Shown: positions 1 through 7,047 of the stretch, piece after piece
Layout of the letters: each line of letters begins with the position of its first letter
Position numbering within the stretch: the stretch's first letter is position 1
Assembly (NCBI GenBank): GCA_021797365.1
Contig: JAJZZU010000063.1
Span: 1 to 10,305, forward strand
Source: Pseudomonadota bacterium
Lineage (GTDB): Bacteria > Pseudomonadota > Gammaproteobacteria > Acidiferrobacterales > Acidiferrobacteraceae
Reading direction: 5' to 3'
Length of the DNA: 10,305 nucleotides
Notes under the pieces: model-generated
The model's input: only the letters and a program-made list of their open reading frames with translations
What the model was told of the DNA's origin: nothing
The model's database searches: none
Program-made: the position numbers and the translations under genes

Positions 1-881
1 TCCTGGGCGTGGTAGACGGTCAGAACCGCGAACGGAGCCCCATGACGGGTGATCGGAAATGCGCCGACGGATCGGAAGCCGTGAGCAAGGGCGCGCTCCT
101 GCCAGAAACCCGCTAATCCGTCCCGGCGATAGTCGCCGACTGTGACGACGCGGCTTTCGCGATAGGCGATGCCCACCGGACCGCGCCCTTCGGCTACGTC
201 AGGGCGCGACGAGACGCGAATGTGATCGAGGTAGCTGACCTGCGATCCGTGGCGGGCGACCGGTCGGATTGCGCCGCTCGCATCGCTGACAGTCCCTATC
301 CATGCCATGGCCACGCCCCCTAAGTCCACCGCCAACTGACAGGTCAGGGCCAGCAACGCGGCTTCATCCTGAGTGTGGCGAATGGCGGCGTTCAGGGCGC
401 TCAAGGCCTGATAGAGACAGGCCAGACGGGCGGCCTTGGCCGCTATCTCCTGTTCCAGGCTTGCGTCACGCAGCGTGAGGATATAACGGAGATCCCCGGG
501 CCCGTTCCAAGGGCTCGTGCGTACCTCGACCGCTAATGCCGGGCGCAGGCGGGTGGAGATCTTCAGTGCCGGATAAGGGGGCGGCGACTGTAATATCTCG
601 CGGTCAAAGCCCGGAAGGATGGCAGTGATGGCGGTCCCGAGGAGTTCATGGATGTCTTGGCCCAGAAGTCTTTCCGCGCCGGTGTTGGCGGTGGCCACCC
701 GCAGCGTCTCGGTGAGCCCAAGGAGGGCGATGTCGACGTCTGCAAGCGCCACGGCCGCTGGACAGTCGTGGACGAATGACGCGCCACAGCCCCGTACGTA
801 CCGCGCCAGACGCGCGAGCAGGCGGCCTAGCCCCTTGCCCCTTTTCATGAAAATCGGCGTACTGTCCGGGACAAACGACAT
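1..881 (-). CDS. PAS-GAF domain signalling protein, C-terminus beyond left edge
   Basis: The minus-strand frame is open from the left edge to an ATG at 881 and gives 293 residues without a stop, so the C-terminus is missing. Residues about 37-140 look like a PAS domain (ADVDIALLGL, then an ANTGAERLLG stretch, ending in RYILTLRDAS). Residues about 140-165 form an Ala/Leu/Glu-rich helical linker. Residues about 170-293 look like a GAF domain (DEAALLALTCQLAVDLGG, GRGPVGIAYRESRVVTVGDY, VGAFPITRHGAPFAVLTVYHAQ). PAS plus GAF pairs of this style usually sit in front of GGDEF/EAL or histidine kinase output domains; which one applies here lies outside the window. No transmembrane segment is seen, so it is probably cytosolic. 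Neither ATG at 881 nor the in-frame ATG at 848 has a convincing Shine-Dalgarno, so the start is uncertain by 11 residues. It is not obviously linked to the pyrimidine genes. Confidence 0.8.
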   Translation of the reverse strand, partial: MSFVPDSTPIFMKRGKGLGRLLARLARYVRGCGASFVHDCPAAVALADVDIALLGLTETLRVATANTGAERLLGQDIHELLGTAITAILPGFDREILQSPPPYPALKISTRLRPALAVEVRTSPWNGPGDLRYILTLRDASLEQEIAAKAARLACLYQALSALNAAIRHTQDEAALLALTCQLAVDLGGVAMAWIGTVSDASGAIRPVARHGSQVSYLDHIRVSSRPDVAEGRGPVGIAYRESRVVTVGDYRRDGLAGFWQERALAHGFRSVGAFPITRHGAPFAVLTVYHAQ

Positions 882-1084
882 ATGATGGCAACACCGTACC
901 AAAGAGGCCAGGGCTGGCGCAAGGACGGGCTTTGCGCCGCGGGCCGCCTTATGGCAAGGCCGCTGTTTTTCATGAGCCTCGAGCCCTACCCCGGGTTGGC
1001 CCTATCGGGATGGCCTTTACCATCGTTCCACAAATTCCGTCTACAAATGGCGCACAAGGCCCTGATATTACATCAGTCTGGCAG

Positions 1085-1102
1085 AGCCCATGGGCTTGTC
1101 AA
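1085..1102 (-). promoter_or_regulatory. Palindrome beside a TTGACA -35-like box
   Basis: The 12-bp perfect palindrome AGCCCATGGGCT (1085-1096) lies directly downstream of TTGACA (1097-1102, minus strand). It would therefore fall in the spacer of a promoter reading towards the PAS-GAF gene about 200 bp away. At 16-17 bp spacing the -10 is poor (CAGACT or AGACTG). A good TAATAT lies 26 bp downstream of TTGACA, which is too far for a standard promoter. The operator reading is inference only. Confidence 0.2.
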
Positions 1103-1260
1103 GGCGGGGCCTGATGCCGGAATCGAGGATCGGGGCCTGCGGTTTGCGGCGTGCCGTGGGCATGGTGTGGGTCGGCGCGGCGGCAGCGCAGAGGGTGCCG
1201 CGGGCGGCCAGACTCCATGCAGCGCGTCACGGAACGCCACGACGCGCCCGCGCGCAACCG

Positions 1261-1284
1261 GTGCGCCGCCCGGTATCGGCGCAC
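1261..1284 (-). terminator. Possible terminator hairpin after yajR
   Basis: Perfect 8-bp arms GTGCGCCG (1261-1268) and CGGCGCAC (1277-1284) enclose an 8-nt loop and begin 12 nt after the yajR stop codon. No T-run follows on the minus strand, so this is not a textbook intrinsic terminator. It could be a weak terminator or an mRNA 3' end stabiliser. Confidence 0.35.
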
Positions 1285-1296
1285 GGACTGACTCCG

Positions 1297-2703
1297 TTAC
1301 TCCGTCAACGGTTCGTTGGTGGGGCGCGCAAAGGCACGCAGCTCGGTCTCGTCGATCACGGCGCGGTCGATTTTGAGATAGGCGACACCCTCGTCTACGG
1401 CCACTGCGGCATCGGCTACGCCACGGATGGCGGTGAGCGCCGCCTGCAGGGCATTGGCTTCTTGCGTGTCCGAGGCCTTGATCGGCAGGACGTAGCTCGA
1501 CAGGTACCGGGGTTCGGCCATCCTGAGCGCGACCAGCAGCCAAAGAAGCACGGCGCTGGCGCTGGTCACGATGGCGCCATGGATGCCCCAGGCCCCGTAG
1601 ACCATGCCGCCCACGGTGCCCCCTGTAAATACGCCGAGGAACTGGGAGGTCGAATAGGCGCCCATGGCCGTACCCTTTTGATCGGCGGGCGCCACTTTGG
1701 CGACCAGCGAGGGGAGGGTCGCCTCGAGGACGCTAAAGGCCGTAAAGAAGACGAGCAGGCCCGCAGCCATGGCCGGCAACGAGCGGTCAGCATAGACGTA
1801 CGTCAGATTCGCAAGACCCAATACAGTGATCGCCCCGAGCAGGATCTGCCGCATCTTGCGCCGTTGCTCGGCAATGATGATGAAGGGGATCATGAGCAGA
1901 AACGCGAACACCATGATCGGGAGGTACAGCTCCCAACTGCGGTTCACCGGGACGTGGGTCATGTGCGCGAGCAGCACCGGCAGGACCACGAAGTTCGACG
2001 TGAGCACGAACTGCATGATGAAGATGCCAAGGTCGAGCCGCAATAGCTCGCGATTCTTGAGGACCTTGGCGAAGGATGCCGCGACAATGCCGGTGTCGCG
2101 GTGGTGGCGATGCGTTCTTGGGTTCGGGACGACGCCAATGGCGACGCCCATCGCCAGCAGACCCAGCACCGCGGTCGACCAGAATATCCCCGAGACGCCG
2201 ATCCAGGCATTCAGGACCGGGCCAAGGACCATACCCGTTGTAAAGGCTATACCAATGCTGACACCGATGGTCGCCATGATCTTTGTGCGATGCTGTTCAC
2301 GTGTCAGGTCCGCGGCGAGCGCCAATACCGTGGACGACATGGCGCCCGCGCCTTGCAGGGCGCGGCCCACGATGACGCCGACGATGGTGTGGGAGAGTGC
2401 GGCCACGACGCTCCCGATTACGAAAAGTGTGAGCGCGAACAGGATCACGGGCTTGCGGCCGATACGATCGGAGAGTGTCCCAAGCGGGATCTGGAAGGTC
2501 GCCTGAGAGAGCCCGTAGATACCCAGGGCAAGCCCGATCAAAAGCGGGGTGTGGCCCTTCAGTTCCGCGCCGTACATGGTGAAGACCGGCAGGATCATGA
2601 ACAGGCCCAGCATGCGGACAATATAGATGGCGGCGAGAGAGTAGGCGGTACGCCGCTCCAGCGGCGACATTTTATCGTCGAGTGCCGATAGCTGATCTGA
2701 CAT
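1297..2703 (-). CDS. yajR: YajR-type MFS transporter with C-terminal YAM domain
   Basis: Predicted inner-membrane major facilitator of 468 residues, close to the 454 of E. coli YajR and very similar to it along its length. Twelve hydrophobic segments are visible. The MFS motif A, GTLSDRIGRKPVIL, is at about 75-88 after the second segment. Other YajR-like stretches are GRALQGAG (113-120), DLTREQHRTKIMA (132-144) and KGTAMGAYSTSQFLGV (343-358). After the last membrane segment, residues about 402-460 form a soluble alpha/beta tail (ANALQAALTAIRGVADAAV, then DEGVAYLKIDR) matching the YAM domain that defines YajR. The family is placed among proton-driven drug-efflux-type transporters, but the natural substrate is not established. 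AAGGA (2715-2719 on the complement) lies 11 nt from the ATG at 2703. An in-frame TTG at 2709 would have 5-nt spacing and add two residues, so the start is slightly ambiguous. Confidence 0.93.
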   Translation of the reverse strand: MSDQLSALDDKMSPLERRTAYSLAAIYIVRMLGLFMILPVFTMYGAELKGHTPLLIGLALGIYGLSQATFQIPLGTLSDRIGRKPVILFALTLFVIGSVVAALSHTIVGVIVGRALQGAGAMSSTVLALAADLTREQHRTKIMATIGVSIGIAFTTGMVLGPVLNAWIGVSGIFWSTAVLGLLAMGVAIGVVPNPRTHRHHRDTGIVAASFAKVLKNRELLRLDLGIFIMQFVLTSNFVVLPVLLAHMTHVPVNRSWELYLPIMVFAFLLMIPFIIIAEQRRKMRQILLGAITVLGLANLTYVYADRSLPAMAAGLLVFFTAFSVLEATLPSLVAKVAPADQKGTAMGAYSTSQFLGVFTGGTVGGMVYGAWGIHGAIVTSASAVLLWLLVALRMAEPRYLSSYVLPIKASDTQEANALQAALTAIRGVADAAVAVDEGVAYLKIDRAVIDETELRAFARPTNEPLTE

Positions 2704-2769
2704 GGGCAATAATTTCCTTCAAAAGCGTGGCCGCGCAGGGGATGCCGCTCGGCCTTTTTAAGCGCGGCA

Positions 2770-2775
2770 AGTATA
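2770..2775 (-). promoter_or_regulatory. -10-like box for yajR
   Basis: TATACT on the minus strand matches the sigma-70 -10 consensus at five of six positions and lies in an AT-richer patch 66 nt upstream of the yajR ATG. At 17-18 bp spacing the upstream hexamer (TAGGCC or TTAGGC) is a poor -35, so the promoter call is tentative. Confidence 0.3.
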
Positions 2776-2960
2776 ACGTGTGACTGCTCCCCGGCCTAAT
2801 GGCCTGGGCTTCCCACTTCCTAGGCAGCCACCATCCCGATAGAGGATGGATTGACGCCGCCTCTATGGGCATAGGCCATCCGGCCCACAATGACGGCGGG
2901 GTTTTACGGCGCCGAGGGATAAACCTGGATCTGGCAGTCGCCGCGGGAAATGGGCCTTAT

Positions 2961-3008
2961 CTGCGGGGTTTCTCGGGGATTTCAATGGCTCCGCCGTTCA
3001 CCCCGCAG
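2961..3008. repeat. Inverted repeat, 9-bp perfect arms
   Basis: CTGCGGGGT (2961-2969) and ACCCCGCAG (3000-3008) are exact reverse complements separated by 30 nt. They lie in the gene-free stretch downstream of rutR and upstream of yajR. No coding frame explains the symmetry. Confidence 0.5.
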
Positions 3009-3083
3009 CGGATGCACTGGGCGCAAAGCCTCATGAGCGGCCGTTCGGATAGCGGTCACTTCAACGGCCGGATCGGGGATAAA

Positions 3084-3109
3084 GACCGGCGGCCGAAGTC
3101 TGCCGGGTC
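3084..3109 (-). terminator. Possible terminator of the urc1-urc4-upp-rutR operon
   Basis: On the minus strand GACCCGGC and GCCGGTC can pair around a 10-11 nt loop with one bulged base, followed directly by TTTAT. It lies about 70 nt past the rutR stop. The T-run is short and the stem has a bulge, so this is a moderate candidate for the operon end. Confidence 0.35.
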
Positions 3110-3176
3110 CCGTGAATGGGTGAAAGGCCTTGGCGCGGGGCGGTGCGGGATTCGTTATCGTCTCGATCGGCGCCTT

Positions 3177-3884
3177 TTACCGCACGGGACGACGCGCACC
3201 CCGGGCGATGGTCGCCTTCCGCGGGCGGCGTGCCGCGAACGGCCGAGTCTTGGGCGCATTCGCGAGGCCGCATCCGCGCAGGATCAGGGTCACGACATGA
3301 TCGGCGGCGCGTGTCTGGTGAGCGGCATCCAGGTGCCGCACCCCAAGTACCGCGCACACCTGGCTGTCGAAGTCCGCATAGGTCTGGGTGGCGGCCCATA
3401 TGGTGAAAAACAGGTGTGGGGGGTCGATCGGGGCCATGAGGCCGGCCGCTACCCAGCCTTCGATAACCCGCGATTTGGCGGCCACCAAACGGCGCAGTTC
3501 GGTGCGCAGGTAATCTTTGATGTGTGGCGCACCATGCAGGATCTCGTGGGCGAATACGCGGGAGGCCTGGGGGTGGGTCATGGCAAGGACCATCTTGGCG
3601 CGTATGTAGTGTTCGAGCGCGAAGGCCGGGGCCACCTCGGCGCGAATGATGTCGGTCTCGGAGAGCCAAAGCGACAAGATCCGGTCGAGTACCGCGCGAT
3701 AGAGTGCCTCCTTGGTCTTGAAGTAGTAGTGGAGATTGGCCTTTGGGATGCCGGCGCGCGCCGCGATCGCCGCCGTGCGCGCCCCGGCGAACCCGGCTTG
3801 CGCGAAGTCTTCCTCGGCCGCTTCGAGTATCCGGTGCTCGATGGTTTGTCGCCCCGGATTCGCGCAGGTCGCCAAGGGGCTCAC
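3177..3884 (-). CDS. rutR: RutR-type TetR-family transcriptional regulator
   Basis: A 235-residue TetR-family regulator very like E. coli RutR, the uracil/thymine-responsive repressor of pyrimidine degradation. The N-terminal helix-turn-helix is at about 36-60 ([19 protein letters not shown], then [11 protein letters not shown]). The ligand domain keeps RutR-specific stretches: [17 protein letters not shown] (104-120), [20 protein letters not shown] (141-160) and [11 protein letters not shown] (162-172). The GTG start at 3884 overlaps the upp stop (GTGA, 3881-3884), which indicates translational coupling and fixes the start. RutR family proteins normally end near residue 205 here (ILRGCGL). 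This one runs about 28 residues further as an Arg/Lys/Ala-rich tail with no family counterpart. Its place as the last gene of a uracil-degradation operon fits a local pyrimidine-responsive regulator. A matching operator-like palindrome lies in the divergent spacer at 7048-7063. Confidence 0.9.
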   Translation of the reverse strand: MSPLATCANPGRQTIEHRILEAAEEDFAQAGFAGARTAAIAARAGIPKANLHYYFKTKEALYRAVLDRILSLWLSETDIIRAEVAPAFALEHYIRAKMVLAMTHPQASRVFAHEILHGAPHIKDYLRTELRRLVAAKSRVIEGWVAAGLMAPIDPPHLFFTIWAATQTYADFDSQVCAVLGVRHLDAAHQTRAADHVVTLILRGCGLANAPKTRPFAARRPRKATIARGARRPVR

Positions 3885-4513
3885 AGGGTGCCAAAGATCC
3901 GGTCACCGGCATCGCCAAGCCCGGGGACGATATAGCCGTGTTCATCCAGGCATCGGTCGATTGCGGCGGTCACGACGACAACGTCCGGATAGGCGCCATG
4001 CAAGGCCGCGAGGCCCTCCGGGCTTGCCAGCAGGCAGACGTATTTCAGACTCGTCGCGCCGGCCTCCTTCAGCCGCGATAAGGCGGCAAGCGCGGTGTTT
4101 CCGGTCGCGAGCATGGGATCGACGACTATGACCATGCGCTCTGCAATATCGTCGGGGACCTTGAAGTAATATTCGACGGCCTCCAGGGTCTCGGGATCCC
4201 GGTAGAGCCCTATGTGGCCCACGCGCGCGTTGGGAAGCAGATCGATCATGCCATCAAGCATGCCGTTACCGGCCCGGAGGATGGAAACGAGGCAGAGTTT
4301 TTTGCCGCTGATCACAGGAACGCGGCACGTGGTGATCGGGGTATGGATGTCGGCATGTTCCACGGGGAGATCGCGGGTCGCTTCATAGGCCAACATCGCG
4401 GCGATCTCGCGAACGAGTCTGCGAAAGTTGTCGGTGGTCGTATCGCGATTACGCGCCACACTCAGCTTGTGCTGCACCAACGGGTGGTCGATGACATGGG
4501 TGTCCTGACGCAT
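3881..4513 (-). CDS. upp: Uracil phosphoribosyltransferase
   Basis: Cytosolic enzyme joining uracil and PRPP to give UMP and pyrophosphate. The 210-residue protein matches the bacterial family length (E. coli 208). It has HPLVQHKL at 10-17, [11 protein letters not shown] at 78-88, the PRPP-binding loop [13 protein letters not shown] at 128-140, and the uracil-binding C-terminal signature [17 protein letters not shown] at 193-209. The ATG at 4513 has a strong GGAGG 7 nt upstream; a longer in-frame reading back to 4600 lacks family similarity. It lies 19 nt after the urc4 stop and overlaps rutR by 4 bp. In most bacteria upp is a salvage gene next to a uracil permease. Here it sits with urc1 and urc4, matching the role of Urc6 in the yeast URC pathway, where UMP formation is the entry step of uracil breakdown. 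Confidence 0.96.
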   Translation of the reverse strand: MRQDTHVIDHPLVQHKLSVARNRDTTTDNFRRLVREIAAMLAYEATRDLPVEHADIHTPITTCRVPVISGKKLCLVSILRAGNGMLDGMIDLLPNARVGHIGLYRDPETLEAVEYYFKVPDDIAERMVIVVDPMLATGNTALAALSRLKEAGATSLKYVCLLASPEGLAALHGAYPDVVVVTAAIDRCLDEHGYIVPGLGDAGDRIFGTL

Positions 4514-4520
4514 CGGCAAT

Positions 4521-4525
4521 CCTCC
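4521..4525 (-). promoter_or_regulatory. Ribosome binding site fixing the upp start
   Basis: GGAGG on the minus strand, 7 nt before ATG 4513. It is the strongest Shine-Dalgarno in this operon and rules out the upstream in-frame start that would begin inside urc4. Confidence 0.8.
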
Positions 4526-4532
4526 GCACGGA

Positions 4533-5780
4533 TTAAAAGACTGTGCCATCACTGAGAATGTTGAGAGGCGGCCTCCCGTCGCCGCGCGCGCGAGCGGCAA
4601 CCGCGCGGCCCGCGGCCCATGTGCCGCCCTCCATGAGCTGTGCCATGGTAAGCGCCGGCCGCTGGCCTGCGGCGAGCCGCTGCCCTACCGCTACGCGCAG
4701 GGTATCGAGCGCGGCCACCGTCAGCGCGCGCCATTCAATGACCGGCTCCGAGCCCGCCGGTTGCGGGTACTCGAGGAGCCGTCGATCGCGAACCGTAAGC
4801 GCGCCCATGTCCAGTAGCAACCCGCCGTTGCGGTATTCGGCAAGCCCGGTCAGATGGTCCTCGTCTGTGACGCGCAGCCCGCCGACTGCAAGTGGCTCGA
4901 TCAGGGAGTAGACCAGCCACTGCGTCAGCTTATGGAAGGGCACATAGCCGTCGCGGCTTGCCGGATGCCGTCCGCAATCCCCGAGGGCGATCCCGCTTTG
5001 CGCCAGTGGGTTGGGCCAAAGGGGTCCCAGGATGGTGAGCAGGAGCGAAAGGATATCGGGGACGCGCACGCACCCGTCCGACGCGTGCGCGGCGATGTAG
5101 TCGAAGAGGTGGCCGAGCCGCGCCGGGGTGCCGAAGATGGCCGGATGATCCTGCAACAGACTGCCGAGGCGACGTAAGAGCGCTGCGCGTTCCCGGAGCC
5201 CTACGAGGGGATTGTCGGCGCCCGCCTGAAAGACCCGCGCCAGGGTATGTTCCTCGCAGCCTGAAAGGCGCTCGGCATCGGTGCGCAAGGGGTCGTCGGG
5301 GTCGGCCGAGAGTTCGCCACCGGTAAAGAGCGCAAGACTCGCGGCCGCAAGTCCCTCGGAGCGCGAAAGCGTTCCATGACGTGGATCCCGGTACTGCCAG
5401 TGCGGCCCGGCCCCGGCATCGAGTAATACGCTCGGAATGACCAGATCGATGGCGCGTCGCGCGATTTCGGCGCGGGATTCGGCGGTATCCGAGGGGTGGG
5501 CCGGTGCCAGGTGATACCCCAAGACCTCGAAATGTCGCCAGCGGCTGTGCGGCGGTATCGTAAGGTTCGGGAAGCGCTGCCGGGTGGTCGCGGCCACATA
5601 GGCCGCGATGTCGGCCACCTTCCCGGGATGCCACTGGAAATGTGTCAGTTCATCGCGCTCGGCAGCGGCCATGATGTCGTGGCAGCGGGTGCGTACGGCC
5701 TCCGCGGACAGCAATCGCCTCACCGCTTCGTCCGGCGCCGGACGAAGCGGTGCTTCGCGACCCGCAAGACGCGAGCTCAT
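4533..5780 (-). CDS. urc4: Urc4 / DUF1688 family uracil-catabolism protein
   Basis: A 415-residue protein of the DUF1688 family, whose founding member is yeast Urc4 (Urg3). Family stretches visible are [15 protein letters not shown] (48-62), the pair HSRWRHFE (78-85) and [21 protein letters not shown] (112-132), [13 protein letters not shown] (140-152), then near the C-terminus [32 protein letters not shown] and [11 protein letters not shown]. In yeast, ribosylurea accumulates when Urc4 is missing, so it is thought to act after Urc1; its exact reaction is not defined. No signal peptide or membrane segment is seen. The ATG at 5780 overlaps the urc1 stop (ATGA), giving translational coupling. 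Codons 10-20 contain a perfect 32-bp palindrome, in an N-terminal part that looks variable in the family. I recognise the family with confidence, not a catalytic mechanism. Confidence 0.92.
   Translation of the reverse strand: MSSRLAGREAPLRPAPDEAVRRLLSAEAVRTRCHDIMAAAERDELTHFQWHPGKVADIAAYVAATTRQRFPNLTIPPHSRWRHFEVLGYHLAPAHPSDTAESRAEIARRAIDLVIPSVLLDAGAGPHWQYRDPRHGTLSRSEGLAAASLALFTGGELSADPDDPLRTDAERLSGCEEHTLARVFQAGADNPLVGLRERAALLRRLGSLLQDHPAIFGTPARLGHLFDYIAAHASDGCVRVPDILSLLLTILGPLWPNPLAQSGIALGDCGRHPASRDGYVPFHKLTQWLVYSLIEPLAVGGLRVTDEDHLTGLAEYRNGGLLLDMGALTVRDRRLLEYPQPAGSEPVIEWRALTVAALDTLRVAVGQRLAAGQRPALTMAQLMEGGTWAAGRAVAARARGDGRPPLNILSDGTVF
5721..5752. repeat. Perfect 32-bp palindrome within the urc4 5' coding region
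   Basis: CACCGCTTCGTCCGGC (5721-5736) is followed immediately by its exact reverse complement (5737-5752). It covers urc4 codons 10 to 20, 28-60 nt after the ATG. In the mRNA it could form a GC-rich stem of about 14 bp with a 4-nt loop. A second small stem, CGAAGC-ggt-GCTTCG (5743-5757), overlaps it and is mutually exclusive. Confidence 0.9.
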
Positions 5781-7018
5781 GCCTCAAACGGGCGGCCGTG
5801 CGCCACCGCCAGCTGGTCGGCATCCGGGTGGTCTGCGGAAAAATACCCGGCGGCCTTCTTGGCGTCCATCTCCACGCGCGCATCCGCGGGGATGAGGTCA
5901 TCGGGAATCGCAACGCGCTCCCCCACGGCGATGCCTTGACTGACGAGCGCCTGGTATTTCATGTGACTCATGGATGCCCAGCGATCGATGCGCGTCACGC
6001 CGAGCCAGTGCAGGACGTCGGGCATGAGCTCCTGAAGGCGCATGTCCTGCACGCCGGCCACGCATTCCGTTCTTTCGAAGTAGGTCTGCGCACGATCACC
6101 CCCCGGCTGGCGTTTCCGGGCGTTGTAGACGAGAAACTTCGTGACCTCGCCCAGGGCCCGCCCCTCCTTGCGATTGTAGACTATGAGTCCGACCCCGCCT
6201 TGTTGGGCCATGTCGATGCATACCTCTATTCCGTGGGCGAGATAGGGGCGACAGGTGCAGATATCGGAACCGAAGACATCCGAGCCGTTGCATTCATCAT
6301 GCACGCGGCAGGCAATTGCGGTATCGGGGCGCCCCAGTCTTTGGGGGTCCCCAAACATGTACACGGTCGTGCCGCCGATGGGGGGTAGGAACACCTTCAG
6401 GTCGGGGCGCGTGACGAGCTCCGGGAACATGCCGCCGGTCTGTTCGAACATGTGGCGGCGAAGTGCCCTTTCGTTCACACCGAACCGTGCCGCGACCCCG
6501 GGCAGATACCACACCGGGTCGATGGCAATCTTGGTTACGCGCACATCGCCATTGCTCAACAATATGCGTCCGTCGGCTTTCAGGCGTCCGGCCGTCATGG
6601 CCTCGCGCAATTCCCCCATGTTGATATGGGCGCGCGTGATGGCGATCGTCGGGCGGACGTCGAGACCTTCCGTGATTTGACGGGCAAAGACCTCGGCGAC
6701 CAGGTGACCCCAGGGGTCGAGGGATACGATCTTGTGGGGATCACCCCAGTGGGCATGGGCCCTGATGGCCGTCGCCGGATCGGTATCGGTGAGGTCTGGT
6801 TTGTGATCCGCGGCCAACGCCCCCGAGGCCACCGCCAGGGCGCGATAGATCGCATAGGAACCCGAGTGCGCCCCTATGACATTGCGTGTGCCGCGATTCA
6901 CGGGGCCTGCGAGTATCGGTCCGCGCCGGTGCGCGTCGGGTGCGCCCCAATGCACCGCCAAGGGCGCGGCGTCTGCGCCGGCCCGTGGGTGGGAAGTGAG
7001 GACGATATGGCGAGTCAC
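5777..7018 (-). CDS. urc1: Urc1, GTP cyclohydrolase II-like uracil-catabolism enzyme
   Basis: A 413-residue homologue of yeast Urc1 (Urg1), the ring-opening candidate of the URC pathway. Residues 1-230 are the Urc1-type N-terminal half (HIVLTSHPRAG, RNVIGAHSGSYAIYRALA, KIVSLDPWGHLVAEVFA, GGMFPELVTRPDLKVFLPPIGG); it is not a RibB domain. Residues about 235-375 are a GTP cyclohydrolase II domain. It keeps the zinc ligand pattern C-x10-C-x-C (C243, C254, C256) and YNRKEGRALG (281-290). It also keeps a D-x-R (D325, R327) that aligns with the catalytic Asp and Arg of RibA. The family is thought to act on a uracil nucleotide rather than GTP, giving a ribosylurea-type product. The GTG start at 7018 has GAGGG 8 nt upstream (7027-7031) and begins exactly where family similarity begins. 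First gene of its operon; its stop overlaps the urc4 start by 4 bp. Automatic annotation may mislabel it as ribA. Confidence 0.93.
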   Translation of the reverse strand: MTRHIVLTSHPRAGADAAPLAVHWGAPDAHRRGPILAGPVNRGTRNVIGAHSGSYAIYRALAVASGALAADHKPDLTDTDPATAIRAHAHWGDPHKIVSLDPWGHLVAEVFARQITEGLDVRPTIAITRAHINMGELREAMTAGRLKADGRILLSNGDVRVTKIAIDPVWYLPGVAARFGVNERALRRHMFEQTGGMFPELVTRPDLKVFLPPIGGTTVYMFGDPQRLGRPDTAIACRVHDECNGSDVFGSDICTCRPYLAHGIEVCIDMAQQGGVGLIVYNRKEGRALGEVTKFLVYNARKRQPGGDRAQTYFERTECVAGVQDMRLQELMPDVLHWLGVTRIDRWASMSHMKYQALVSQGIAVGERVAIPDDLIPADARVEMDAKKAAGYFSADHPDADQLAVAHGRPFEA

Positions 7019-7047
7019 GGTGTCTACCCTCGGTGGATTTCCGTCAC

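Larger units (their letters stand above)
882..1296. other. Non-coding stretch upstream of the PAS-GAF gene
   Basis: About 415 bp with no frame on either strand that resembles a known protein. It contains a perfect 12-bp palindrome (AGCCCATGGGCT, 1085-1096) next to a perfect -35-like TTGACA read on the minus strand (1097-1102). It also contains a hairpin just past the yajR stop (1261-1284). An AT-rich patch at 1020-1080 is compatible with promoter DNA for the PAS-GAF gene, but I cannot define a good -10 at the right spacing. Confidence 0.45.
2704..3176. other. Non-coding stretch between yajR and rutR, rich in inverted repeats
   Basis: About 470 bp without a recognisable protein on either strand. 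It holds a TATACT -10-like box on the minus strand (2770-2775), 66 nt upstream of the yajR ATG, but with a poor -35. It also holds several short inverted repeats. CCCCGGCC/GGCCTGGG around loop TAAT lies at 2789-2808. CCATCC/GGATGG lies at 2831-2849. ATAGAGG/CCTCTAT lies at 2839-2866 and competes with the previous one. A longer 9-bp pair lies at 2961-3008, and a terminator-like hairpin at 3084-3109. The density of inverted repeats suggests a structured RNA or regulatory DNA, but I cannot assign it to a known family. Confidence 0.45.

Noticed and set aside
882..1376. Open frame of 164 codons on the plus strand in the gap right of the PAS-GAF gene
   Set aside because: No family resemblance, low-complexity Arg/Gly/Ala content, no ribosome binding site, and it runs into the yajR 3' end.
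1090..2046. Open frame of 318 codons on the plus strand
   Set aside because: It is antisense to the clear YajR gene, with His/Arg/Gln-rich composition typical of a high-GC shadow frame.
2799..3935. Open frame of 378 codons on the plus strand
   Set aside because: It lies opposite the RutR-type gene and its flank. The translation is Gly/Arg-rich with no domain, and the minus-strand frame has an unmistakable RutR match.
4514..4600. N-terminal extension of upp by 29 codons into urc4
   Set aside because: GGAGG at 7 nt before ATG 4513 and the normal family length both support the shorter protein.
5777..7018. Calling this gene ribA (riboflavin GTP cyclohydrolase II)
   Set aside because: The 230-residue N-terminal half, the full-length Urc1 resemblance and the DUF1688/upp neighbours all indicate Urc1 rather than riboflavin synthesis.
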